A stretch of DNA of 9,904 nucleotides from an uncultured Bacillota bacterium (GCA_946545145.1 CAMNNG010000045.1:1-9904), one strand, 5' to 3'. Positions 1-6,254 are shown, counted from the stretch's first letter. Made by a program: numbers and translations. Notes: a model not told the origin generated them from the letters alone.

Positions 1-413
1 GCTTTCAGAAGAAGCCCCCAGTCGGCGCAGGGAGAGTATCCGGACGGAGCGGGGAAGGCGTGTATGTAGTTTGAGTCTGTGCTCGCGGCCGTAGCCATCA
101 CTACATCCCCTATATGGATGTCTTCGTGGAATGAACCTGCCGTTCCGATCCTGATCAGGTTCTTCACTCCGTATTCGGTCATCAGCTCCCATGAGTAGAT
201 GCCCATCGACGGCATTCCCATGCCCGTTCCCTGTACGGAGACCTTCTTTCCGTTGTATGTTCCGGTGAAGCCGTACATGTTGCGGATCTCGGTGTAGCAG
301 TAAGCATCTTCAAGGAAGTTCTCGGCGATGTATTTTGCTCTCAGCGGATCTCCCGGAAGAAGAACGCTCTCAGCTATCTCGCCGTTTTTCGCAGCGTTGA
401 TATGTGTGCTCAA
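1..413 (-). CDS. deoD: Purine nucleoside phosphorylase, DeoD type (partial, 3' end outside window)
   Basis: This is the N-terminal 137 residues of a cytoplasmic purine nucleoside phosphorylase, which splits purine (deoxy)ribonucleosides with phosphate into free base and (deoxy)ribose-1-phosphate for salvage. The translation has the DeoD hallmarks in order: STHINA at the N-terminus (His4 equivalent), PGDPLRAKYIAENFLEDA at 20-37 with the phosphate-binding Gly/Arg, Arg44 followed by MYGFTGTYNGKKVSV, GTGMGMPSM near 63-70, and LIRIGTAGS near 86-94 (Arg88, phosphate contact). Register matches the E. coli protein with an offset of one. The start is TTG: a GGGGGTG ribosome binding site sits five bases before it, whereas the nearby upstream ATG and GTG both run into a stop (TGA) after a few codons. 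The C-terminal part is cut by the window edge. It is transcribed away from the acyl-CoA synthetase gene and shares a 143-base control region with it. Family assignment is secure; substrate range among purines cannot be read from this part. Confidence 0.95.
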   Translation of the reverse strand, partial: MSTHINAAKNGEIAESVLLPGDPLRAKYIAENFLEDAYCYTEIRNMYGFTGTYNGKKVSVQGTGMGMPSMGIYSWELMTEYGVKNLIRIGTAGSFHEDIHIGDVVMATAASTDSNYIHAFPAPSGYSPCADWGLLLK

Positions 414-437
414 AAGTTCACCCCCATTTGCAGTATG

Positions 438-468
438 TTGATACAAATTGTTGGTTATATGATATAAT
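438..468 (+). promoter_or_regulatory. Predicted promoter for the acyl-CoA synthetase gene
   Basis: An extended -10 element, TGATATAAT (460-468), has a perfect TATAAT core. A TTGATA hexamer at 438-443 could serve as -35, but the spacer is 19 bases, longer than the usual 17, so the extended -10 probably carries most of the strength. Transcription would begin near 475, giving a leader of about 80 bases that contains the 514-534 hairpin. Inference from consensus matching only. Confidence 0.55.
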
Positions 469-480
469 TGTTACAATTAT
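464..480. promoter_or_regulatory. 17-bp palindrome overlapping the -10: candidate operator
   Basis: ATAATTGT-T-ACAATTAT is a perfect inverted repeat with 8-bp arms and a one-base centre. It begins inside the plus-strand TATAAT and covers the likely start site near 475, where a bound dimer would block RNA polymerase. It also lies in the predicted leader of deoD. No repressor gene is adjacent, so the protein that might bind it is unknown. Some of the symmetry comes from AT-rich composition. Confidence 0.4.
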
Positions 481-501
481 TCCAACTCAATCTTTCCACG
501 T

Positions 502-531
502 ATTATATCATATCAGTTCGCAGTTGGCGAA
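502..531 (-). promoter_or_regulatory. Predicted promoter for deoD
   Basis: On the minus strand, TGATATAAT (510 down to 502) is an extended -10 identical to the one on the opposite strand at 460-468. A weak -35 candidate, TTCGCC, lies at 531-526 with an 18-base spacer. Transcription would begin near 495, running left to the TTG start of deoD with a leader of about 80 bases. The two promoters point toward each other, so their first ~20 transcribed bases would overlap. Confidence 0.5.
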
Positions 532-534
532 CTG
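514..534. promoter_or_regulatory. Hairpin or operator in the acyl-CoA synthetase leader
   Basis: CAGTTCGC (514-521) and GCGAACTG (527-534) form a perfect 8-bp stem around an AGTTG loop. It ends seven bases before the GAGGAG ribosome binding site at 541-546. In DNA it also covers the -35 region of the predicted deoD promoter. There is no T-run after it, so it is not a terminator. It could be an operator site, or an RNA element affecting mRNA stability or translation. Confidence 0.4.
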
Positions 535-556
535 AAAAGAGAGGAGATGTTTTTAT

Positions 557-2281
557 ATGGAGGAGTCGAGATTCAAGTGGCATCATAAGGTCGATGATGT
601 GAAGACGCTCAAGGATATGATGGCCATCAGCACACGCCTTTACCCGGACAAGGCTGCTTACAAAGTCAAGGAGAGAAGGGGCGCTCCATATAAAGATATT
701 ACATACAGGGAATTCAAAGAAGATGTCGACGGACTGGGCACTTATCTGGTGGAAAACGGTCTTAAAGGAAAGAAGATCGGCGTCATAGGCGCGAACTGCT
801 ACGAGTGGGTGGTCGCTTACTTCGCCGTCCTGTGCGGCGCGGGCATCTGCGTGCCTCTCGACAAAGAGCTCAGCAGCGAAGAGATCGCGAACCTCAGCGC
901 GAGGGCCGGCCTTTCCGCTGTATTCTATACGGGAAAGTACGACAAGGCGTTCGAGGCTCTCGACATCGAACGCAAATTCAGCATGAGCACATACATGGAT
1001 CCGGCCGATGAAGACAGGCCGGGACATCTCATGAACGCCGTGCGCGAAGGCAGGGAGCTTGTTTCGCAGGGCGTCACTTCATATACGGACATCGAGATCG
1101 ATGAGAACGCTCTGGCGTCGCTGCTCTTCACTTCCGGAACGACGGGCGAGCCGAAGGGCGTCATGCTGTCGAACAGAAACATCACATTCGCGAGCCTTGC
1201 CGCAAGCCGCTGCGTCCATCTGAAGGATGACGATGTCACGCTTTCGGTGCTCCCGATCCACCACACTTTCGAGTGCACGATGGACATCATAACGGTCTAT
1301 TCGCAGGGCGCGTGCGTGGCGTTCTGCGAGGGTCTGAAGTACGTTCAGAAGAATATGGAAGAGGCCGGAGTAAGCATACTCGTCGCGGTGCCGCTCATAG
1401 TCGAGTCTATCTACAACAAGATAATGAGGCAGGTCAAAAAGCAGAACAAGGAGAGGGCTCTAAGGGCGCTCATCGCTCTCAACAGGAACCTGATGGCATT
1501 CGGCATAGACAAGAGGCGCAGCCTCTTCAAATCGGTATACAGGAATTTCGGCGGCAAGCTGAGACTGTTCATAGTCGGAGCCGCTGCCCTCGATCCAGTC
1601 GCGATGAGGGGACTGATGGATCTCGGTTTCGATATAGCTCAGGGATACGGTCTTACGGAGACGGCTCCGCTGATCGCCGGAACTCCGGAAAAACTGAGGC
1701 ACGACATATACATCAAGGCGGGCTCGTGCGGACCTGAGGTGCCGTACGGAAAGATCACCGTCGAAGATCCTGATGAGGACGGAATAGGCGAATTCGCTTA
1801 CGAAGGCCCGAACGTGATGCTCGGCTACTACGAGATGCCTGAGGAGACCGCGAAGGTCATGCGCAACGGCAAATTCTATACCGGCGACCTCGGTTTCAAG
1901 GACGAGCAGGGCTGGGTCTACATCACCGGAAGGTCCAAAAATGTGATCGTTACGAAGACAGGAAAAAATATTTACCCCGAAGAACTTGAAGTTTTGGTGA
2001 ACTCTCTTCCTATCGTGACCGATTGTATGGTATATGGTAGAGAGGAAGAAGACGGCAAGGACATGATAGTCGCTGCTCAGATCCTTCCGGATATGGAATA
2101 CATCTCCGAGCATATAGCCGAGGGCATGAGTGAAGAACAGCTCTACGCTATGTTCAAGGATGAGGTACACAATATCAATGTGACGCTGCCCGACTACAAG
2201 CGGATCAGAAACATAATGATCAGAGAAGAGGATTTTATCAGGACAACGACCAAAAAGATCAAAAGGCAGGCTAATCTATAG
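557..2281 (+). CDS. AMP-forming acyl-CoA synthetase (long-chain fatty acid-CoA ligase-like)
   Basis: A 574-residue enzyme of the adenylate-forming (ANL) superfamily, closest in pattern to long-chain fatty acid-CoA ligases. It activates a carboxylic acid with ATP to an acyl-adenylate, then transfers the acyl group to coenzyme A. Visible motifs in order: the ATP-binding loop TSGTTGEPKG (192-201), GYGLTETAP (363-371), YTGDLG (441-446), the hinge TGRSKN (457-462), GKNIYPEE (469-476), and a C-terminal TTTKKIKR (563-570) carrying the catalytic lysine typical of the family. No signal peptide or membrane helix is seen, so it is probably cytoplasmic. Length is normal for the class. The ATG is chosen because GAGGAG at 541-546 lies ten bases upstream. 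The glycosidase-like gene follows closely and may be cotranscribed. The exact acid substrate cannot be told; other ANL acid-CoA ligases remain possible. Confidence 0.9.
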   Translation: MEESRFKWHHKVDDVKTLKDMMAISTRLYPDKAAYKVKERRGAPYKDITYREFKEDVDGLGTYLVENGLKGKKIGVIGANCYEWVVAYFAVLCGAGICVPLDKELSSEEIANLSARAGLSAVFYTGKYDKAFEALDIERKFSMSTYMDPADEDRPGHLMNAVREGRELVSQGVTSYTDIEIDENALASLLFTSGTTGEPKGVMLSNRNITFASLAASRCVHLKDDDVTLSVLPIHHTFECTMDIITVYSQGACVAFCEGLKYVQKNMEEAGVSILVAVPLIVESIYNKIMRQVKKQNKERALRALIALNRNLMAFGIDKRRSLFKSVYRNFGGKLRLFIVGAAALDPVAMRGLMDLGFDIAQGYGLTETAPLIAGTPEKLRHDIYIKAGSCGPEVPYGKITVEDPDEDGIGEFAYEGPNVMLGYYEMPEETAKVMRNGKFYTGDLGFKDEQGWVYITGRSKNVIVTKTGKNIYPEELEVLVNSLPIVTDCMVYGREEEDGKDMIVAAQILPDMEYISEHIAEGMSEEQLYAMFKDEVHNINVTLPDYKRIRNIMIREEDFIRTTTKKIKRQANL

Positions 2282-2322
2282 TTCTCTGAGGTTTCTTCCC
2301 CGGGCGGAATGAAGAAGGGAAA

Positions 2323-2338
2323 GGCGCAGGGGTGCGCC
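2323..2338 (+). other. Small hairpin just before the GHL10 gene start
   Basis: GGCGCA (2323-2328) and TGCGCC (2333-2338) make a perfect 6-bp GC-rich stem with a GGGG loop. It ends directly before the weak ribosome binding site GGTGG (2339-2343). With no T-run it is not a terminator. It may set the relative expression of the two neighbouring genes. Its presence favours treating 2309-2353 as leader rather than coding sequence. Confidence 0.35.
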
Positions 2339-2353
2339 GGTGGTTTGAGAAGA

Positions 2354-3529
2354 ATGTCTTACACTAAAGAGAAAAGTTTGAAAAGCCGGATATTAGCGAT
2401 CGCTCTTGCCGCTGCACTTGCAGTGACCGGAGCGTTTTCGTTCGCTGGTTTTACCGGAGCAGATGAGGCGCAGGCTGCAGTCAAGTCGGTCAAGATGAAC
2501 AGAGTGTCATCCAGGAGCATAGTTTTCCAGGATCAGGAGCTCCGCGGTCTTTGGGTCGGCTTCTGTGATTTCTATGCGCTCGGTCTTTCGAACAAGAGCG
2601 AGAAAACATTTACGAAGAACGCGAAAAAGCTGATGAAGAACGCAAAGAAGAACGGCTGCAACGTCATCTTCTTCCATGTCAGAGCTTTTGACGATGCGTC
2701 GTGGAAGAGCAAAAAATTCCCGGCATCGAAGTATCTGACGAGCAGGGCTTCCCGTTCGAAGTCCGCTTACAAAACATACTCGTACGACCCGCTTGAGATC
2801 ATGATCAGGGAAGCGCACGCGAAGGGGCTCGAGCTGCACGCCTGGATGAACCCGTACAGGATCACACAGTCGACATACCTCGACCCGGCCAGGCTTTCGA
2901 GCAGGAACAGGGTCCTGAAGGCGATCAAAGAGCTGCAGGAGTACGACATCGACGGCATCCATTTCGATGACTATTTCTATCATGGAAAGCGTTACGTCAA
3001 GTCAAGCAAACGCAGCAAGAGATACAAGGTTAGGATCAGCGCGAAGAAAAAGCGCCAGAACGTCAACAAGCTGATAAAGGCCGCTTACAAACAGACGCAC
3101 AAGCAGTACGGCGTCGCCTTCGGAGTCAGCCCGCAGGGCAACTACGAGAACGACATGAACGACGGCGCGGATGTGAAGACGTGGCTCAGGAGCAGCGGAT
3201 ACATCGATTATCTGATCCCGCAGATCTACTGGTCTGACAAGTGGGGCTCGAGGGGCAAGGTCAAGATGTATACGAAGAGGCTGAAGCAGTTCATGGGGAT
3301 GAAGAGGGCTCCGGGCGTGAAGATGTACATAGGTCTTGCGCTCTACAGGACAGGCATCAGGGCTTACGATGACAAGGGCTGGAAGAAGTCCAGCTACAAC
3401 ATGAAGAACCAGGTCAAAAAGCTCAGGGCGAAGGGAGCCGACGGCTACTCGCTGTTCAGCGCGCCGGACCTTACGAAAAAGCACGCGAAGGCTGAGCTGA
3501 AACATCTCAGACAGTATCTGGGACTTTAA
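2354..3529 (+). CDS. Secreted glycoside hydrolase-like 10 (GHL10, DUF187) family protein
   Basis: A 391-residue exported protein of the GHL10 family (relatives: B. subtilis YngK, E. coli YddW/DigH; DigH is reported to cleave denuded peptidoglycan glycan strands). Residues 1-41 form a signal peptide: basic KEKSLKSR, a hydrophobic LAIALAAALAVTGAFSFAG, and an AQA cleavage site after residue 41. There is no lipobox cysteine. The TIM-barrel-like domain shows ELRGLWVGFCDF (62-73), VIFFHVRAFDDA (104-115), LHAWMNPYRIT (161-171), DIDGIHFDDYFY (198-209, family acidic residues), FGVSPQGNY (256-264) and YLIPQIYW (286-293). An in-frame ATG at 2309 would add 15 residues and an overlong n-region; ATG 2354 has GGTGG ten bases upstream and gives a normal signal peptide, so I prefer it. 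The mature protein is unusually rich in lysine and arginine, consistent with binding anionic wall polymers (inference). It starts 72 bases after the acyl-CoA synthetase and ends at a strong terminator. Confidence 0.87.
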   Translation: MSYTKEKSLKSRILAIALAAALAVTGAFSFAGFTGADEAQAAVKSVKMNRVSSRSIVFQDQELRGLWVGFCDFYALGLSNKSEKTFTKNAKKLMKNAKKNGCNVIFFHVRAFDDASWKSKKFPASKYLTSRASRSKSAYKTYSYDPLEIMIREAHAKGLELHAWMNPYRITQSTYLDPARLSSRNRVLKAIKELQEYDIDGIHFDDYFYHGKRYVKSSKRSKRYKVRISAKKKRQNVNKLIKAAYKQTHKQYGVAFGVSPQGNYENDMNDGADVKTWLRSSGYIDYLIPQIYWSDKWGSRGKVKMYTKRLKQFMGMKRAPGVKMYIGLALYRTGIRAYDDKGWKKSSYNMKNQVKKLRAKGADGYSLFSAPDLTKKHAKAELKHLRQYLGL

Positions 3530-3564
3530 AGCCGAAGGGTGACGGCAAACGATAATGGCAATAA

Positions 3565-3595
3565 AAAAACCATGGGAGACACTGCCATGGTTTTT
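3565..3595. terminator. Bidirectional intrinsic terminator
   Basis: AAAAACCATGG (3565-3575) and CCATGGTTTTT (3585-3595) form a perfect 11-bp stem around a 9-base loop. On the plus strand a T-rich tail extends through about 3604, ending the acyl-CoA synthetase/GHL10 transcript. On the minus strand the flanking A-run at 3563-3569 becomes a seven-T tail, so the same hairpin can stop rpsT transcription. Confidence 0.9.
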
Positions 3596-3605
3596 ATCTT
3601 TTTTG

Positions 3606-3648
3606 AGCGTACTGAACTGTGTACGCTATGCGTATTTAACTTATACGC
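3606..3648. repeat. Cluster of GCGTA/TACGC inverted repeats downstream of rpsT
   Basis: AGCGTAC (3606-3612) pairs with GTACGCT (3621-3627), and GCGTAT (3630-3635) with ATACGC (3643-3648). The inner copies can also pair with each other as TACGC-TAT-GCGTA (3622-3634). The two arrangements exclude each other. All lie in the rpsT 3' region, between its stop codon and the bidirectional terminator. No long T-run follows the individual stems. They may protect the rpsT mRNA 3' end or be a protein-binding site; function is unknown. Confidence 0.5.
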
Positions 3649-3666
3649 GTGTGGGGACGGGCGAGA

Positions 3667-3936
3667 TTAAGCGTTCTTCGCTTTGTTGAATCTGTTCGTC
3701 AGTCTGCCGACTTTGCGCGATGCAGCCTTCTTGTGGATAGTTCCTTTGGAAGCGGCCTGCATGAGTTTCTTCTCAGCGAGTTTGAGCTGCTGCTCAGCTG
3801 CTTCGAGATCGTTCTCTGCGAGCGCTGCATCAAAGCTCTTGAGGACTGCCTTGATGTGCTCCTTGACTCTCCTGTTGCGCGCTGTCTTCTTGTCGATTAC
3901 TTTGATTCTTTTTTTAGCGGATTTGATGTTTGCCAT
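3667..3936 (-). CDS. rpsT: 30S ribosomal protein S20
   Basis: An 89-residue, strongly basic protein matching small-subunit protein S20, which binds 16S rRNA during early 30S assembly. The N-terminus MANIKSAKKRIKVIDKKTAR and the C-terminal block ASKGTIHKKAASRKVGRLTN are characteristic, and the length is normal for the family. The sequence predicts mostly helix, as known for S20. The ATG is preceded by GTGGGGTG (3954-3947) about ten bases upstream, a site that pairs with 16S rRNA with one G-U wobble, like the site before deoD. It is transcribed away from lepA. An rpsT-lepA neighbourhood is common in Bacillota, where they often lie on the same strand with sporulation genes between them; here they are divergent and directly adjacent. 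Its transcript probably ends at the 3565-3595 hairpin. Confidence 0.97.
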   Translation of the reverse strand: MANIKSAKKRIKVIDKKTARNRRVKEHIKAVLKSFDAALAENDLEAAEQQLKLAEKKLMQAASKGTIHKKAASRKVGRLTNRFNKAKNA

Positions 3937-3996
3937 TTGTGTTTTTCACCCCACTTTACATTAAAAAAATAACATTCTGCAAAATCGCCAAGTGAT

Positions 3997-4025
3997 AGTA
4001 TAAATGATTCTAATGTTGAAATCAA
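3997..4025 (-). promoter_or_regulatory. Predicted promoter for rpsT
   Basis: On the minus strand, TTGATT (4025-4020) and TATACT (4002-3997) are separated by exactly 17 bases, a good sigma-A-type match. Transcription would begin near 3990, leaving a leader of about 54 bases with the ribosome binding site in it. Its -10 overlaps a TATAAA on the opposite strand (3999-4004), and its -35 overlaps the predicted lepA -35. Confidence 0.65.
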
Positions 4026-4044
4026 GGGAAAAATACAGTAAAAT
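4016..4044 (+). promoter_or_regulatory. Predicted promoter for lepA
   Basis: TTGAAA (4016-4021) and TAAAAT (4039-4044) each match the sigma-A consensus at five of six positions, with a 17-base spacer. The -10 ends seven bases before the ATG at 4052, so transcription would start at or next to that codon, giving a leaderless or nearly leaderless mRNA. An alternative -10, TATAAA at 3999-4004, has only a poor -35 and would give a leader of about 40 bases. Confidence 0.5.
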
Positions 4045-4051
4045 GCCTATT

Positions 4052-5863
4052 ATGACAGACTACAAACAGAGTATAAGAAATTTTAGCATAATAGCTCATA
4101 TCGACCACGGCAAATCGACGCTCGCCGACAGGATTCTTGAGAAGACGGGCGTTGTCGCGAAGCGCGATATGAAAGAGCAGTTCCTCGACAACATGGATCT
4201 CGAAAGGGAGAGGGGCATCACCATCAAGCTGCAGACCACGCGGCTTGCTTACAAAGCCAAAGACGGAAAGGAGTACATACTCAACCTCATCGACACGCCG
4301 GGACACGTCGACTTCAACTATGAGGTGTCGAGATCGCTTGCTGCGTGCGAAGGGGCCGTTCTTGTCGTTGACGCGACGCAGGGAGTCGAGGCGCAGACTC
4401 TTGCCAACGTCTATCTTGCGATGGACGAGGATCTTGAGATAATGCCTGTCCTCAACAAGATGGACCTTCCGAGCGCGAGGCCGGAAGAGGTCAGGGAAGA
4501 GATCGAGGACGTGATAGGTATAGACGCATCGGAGGCGCCGCTCGTTTCCGCGAAAGAGGGACTTGGCGTCGAAGACGTGCTCGAGCAGATCGTCGAGAAG
4601 ATACCGGCTCCGGAGGGGGATGAGAAGGCCCCGCTGAAGGCGCTTATTTTCGACTCATACTACGACAACTACAAGGGCGTCGTCATCCTGACGAGGATAT
4701 TCGAAGGCACGGTCAGGACGGGCGACATGATACGCCTGATGAATACAGGGAAAAAATACGAAGTCACAGAGGTCGGCACCTACTCGCCGGGCCACGTTCC
4801 GTGCAAGGAGCTCAGGGCGGGCGAGGTAGGCTACGTCTGCGCCAGCATCAAGCAGGTAAGGGACGCGCGCGTTGGTGATACTATCACTTTGGACAAGGAT
4901 CCGGCTGATGAGGCTCTTCCGGGATACAAGAAGGCCCAGTCGATGGTATACTGCGGCATCTATCCGGCGGAAGGCGAGAAATATGAGAACGTCCAGGACG
5001 CTCTCGAAAAGCTCCAGGTCAACGACGCAGCGTTCAACTTCGAGCCTGAGACGTCGGCTGCACTCGGCTACGGTTTCAGATGCGGCTTCCTCGGACTTCT
5101 GCACATGGAGATCATCGTCGAGAGGCTTGAGAGGGAGTTCGACCTCGGCGTCATCACGACGAGCCCGAGCGTAATATACAAGGTCGTCAAGATCGACGGC
5201 ACGGAGCTGATGGTGCACAATCCGAGCAACCTGCCAGATCCGCTGGAGATCGACCATATCGAAGAGCCGATCGTCAAGGCGGACATCATGATACCGAAGG
5301 AATACGTCGGCAACATCATGGAGATCTGTCAGGAGAGGCGCGGCAGGATGATCCACATGGAATACATCACGGAAAACCGCGTACAGCTGCACTACGAGAT
5401 GCCGCTGAACGAAGTCATCTACGATTTCTTCGACGCTCTGAAGTCGAAGACGCGCGGCTACGGCTCTCTGGACTACGAATTCGTCCGCTACGAGAAGAGC
5501 AAGCTCGTCAAGCTCGATATCATGCTGAACAAGGAGATCGTCGACGCTTTCTCGATGATAGTGCATGATTCGAAGGCTTACGCCCGCGGAAGATTCGTCT
5601 GCGAAAAGCTCAAGGAAGTCATCCCGATGCACCAGTTCGAGGTTCCGATCCAGGCCTGCATCGGTCAGAAGATAATTGCGAGAGAGACGGTAAGAGCTTA
5701 CCGTAAGGATGTTATTGCAAAGTGCTACGGCGGCGACATTTCCAGAAAGAAAAAGCTTCTCGAAAAGCAGAAAGAAGGAAAGAAGCGCATGAGGCAGTTC
5801 GGCCGCGTCGAGGTCCCGCAGGAAGCATTCACTGCAGTACTGAAATATGATGATAACAAATAG
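4052..5863 (+). CDS. lepA: Elongation factor 4 (LepA), ribosome-associated translational GTPase
   Basis: LepA/EF4 is a conserved GTPase that acts on the ribosome, with proposed roles in back-translocation and in 30S subunit biogenesis. The G domain is complete: G1 AHIDHGKST (15-23), G2 RGIT (54-57), G3 DTPGH (81-85), G4 NKMD (135-138), G5 SAK (166-168). The EF-G-like domains and the LepA-specific C-terminus follow, including GYGFRCGFLGLLHMEI, ITTSPSVIYKV and, near the end, YGGDISRKKKLLEKQKEGKKRM. At 603 residues from this ATG the length is normal. Start choice is open. ATG 4043 adds three residues and has AAGGGA about 13 bases upstream, an overlong gap. ATG 4004 adds 16 residues and has no ribosome binding site. 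I prefer 4052 because a good promoter ends seven bases before it. The monooxygenase-fold gene follows 22 bases after the stop and is probably cotranscribed. Confidence 0.97.
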   Translation: MTDYKQSIRNFSIIAHIDHGKSTLADRILEKTGVVAKRDMKEQFLDNMDLERERGITIKLQTTRLAYKAKDGKEYILNLIDTPGHVDFNYEVSRSLAACEGAVLVVDATQGVEAQTLANVYLAMDEDLEIMPVLNKMDLPSARPEEVREEIEDVIGIDASEAPLVSAKEGLGVEDVLEQIVEKIPAPEGDEKAPLKALIFDSYYDNYKGVVILTRIFEGTVRTGDMIRLMNTGKKYEVTEVGTYSPGHVPCKELRAGEVGYVCASIKQVRDARVGDTITLDKDPADEALPGYKKAQSMVYCGIYPAEGEKYENVQDALEKLQVNDAAFNFEPETSAALGYGFRCGFLGLLHMEIIVERLEREFDLGVITTSPSVIYKVVKIDGTELMVHNPSNLPDPLEIDHIEEPIVKADIMIPKEYVGNIMEICQERRGRMIHMEYITENRVQLHYEMPLNEVIYDFFDALKSKTRGYGSLDYEFVRYEKSKLVKLDIMLNKEIVDAFSMIVHDSKAYARGRFVCEKLKEVIPMHQFEVPIQACIGQKIIARETVRAYRKDVIAKCYGGDISRKKKLLEKQKEGKKRMRQFGRVEVPQEAFTAVLKYDDNK

Positions 5864-5885
5864 AAAGGTGAAGGAGGAAGTCAAA

Positions 5886-6191
5886 ATGAGCGAAGCAAAA
5901 GCCAAAGCGGTATTCAATGTAACTTATATCCTGAAAGAGGGAATGCTGGATGATTTCCTCGAAGAACTCATCATTCTCGAAGTCGCAAGGAAGACGAGAG
6001 CCGAAGACGGCTGCATGGGATATGAGTATTTCACATCGATCGACGATCCGGAAAAACTCTTCCTCGTCGAGCACTGGCGCGATGAAGCTGCGCAGCAGGC
6101 GCATCTTCAGTCAGCTCACATCAAGGCTCTGGGAGAGGTCAAGGCAAACTATGTAGAGGAGACGATCCTCGAGAAGTTTATCGTCGAGTAA
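5886..6191 (+). CDS. Antibiotic biosynthesis monooxygenase (ABM) fold protein, YgiN/LsrG-like
   Basis: A 101-residue protein with the pattern of the small ABM dimeric alpha-beta barrel family: a first strand AVFNVTYILKEGM (8-20), a helix DDFLEELIILEVARKTRAE, then GCMGYEYFTSIDDPEKLFLVEHW (42-64) and a helix containing AAQQAHLQSAH (68-78). Members include quinol monooxygenases and LsrG-like proteins, but many small relatives have no known activity, and the name does not imply antibiotic production. No signal peptide is seen. The start is firm: AAGGAGG (5871-5877) lies eight bases before ATG 5886, while an in-frame ATG at 5847 overlaps lepA and lacks such a site. It lies 22 bases after lepA with no promoter between, so probably shares its transcript. 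A terminator follows at 6255-6279. Whether it is functionally linked to LepA is unknown. Confidence 0.82.
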   Translation: MSEAKAKAVFNVTYILKEGMLDDFLEELIILEVARKTRAEDGCMGYEYFTSIDDPEKLFLVEHWRDEAAQQAHLQSAHIKALGEVKANYVEETILEKFIVE

Positions 6192-6228
6192 TACCGGTAT
6201 CGGCCGGGGATCGATCCGGGACCGATCC
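6191..6228. repeat. Palindrome-rich stretch after the ABM gene
   Basis: Three perfect palindromes follow one another: ATACCGGTAT (6191-6200), CGGCCG (6201-6206) and GGATCGATCC (6208-6217). CGATCCG then occurs twice (6212-6218 and 6223-6229) as a direct repeat. ATCGG (6199-6203) can pair with CCGAT (6222-6226) to enclose the inner palindrome in one larger fold. No T-run follows. It may be an mRNA 3'-end structure upstream of the real terminator or a protein-binding site. Confidence 0.35.
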
Positions 6229-6254
6229 GAAAACTATGCGAAGAATCTAATGAA

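Noticed and set aside
514..534. Riboswitch or T-box upstream of the acyl-CoA synthetase gene
   Set aside because: The leader is only about 80 bases with a single simple stem and no terminator or conserved riboswitch core.
503..1027. A minus-strand open frame reaching into the deoD/synthetase control region
   Set aside because: It is mostly antisense to the synthetase gene, and its low-coordinate end overlaps promoter elements; no protein family is apparent.
1460..2170. A 236-codon open frame antisense to the acyl-CoA synthetase gene
   Set aside because: It is opposite conserved ANL motifs, has no ribosome binding site of note and no recognisable product.
2323..2338. Terminator between the acyl-CoA synthetase and GHL10 genes
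   Set aside because: The hairpin has no T-run after it and is followed at once by a ribosome binding site.
2309..2353. Upstream ATG for the GHL10 gene
   Set aside because: It has no spaced ribosome binding site, gives an overlong positively charged N-terminus before the signal peptide, and its codons contain a perfect hairpin better explained as leader.
3649..3972. A plus-strand open frame of 107 codons over rpsT
   Set aside because: It is the antisense reading of the unmistakable S20 gene.
4655..5917. A 420-codon open frame antisense to lepA
   Set aside because: It lies across strongly conserved LepA coding sequence, has no recognisable domain, and arises because GC-biased third positions leave few stops in that frame.
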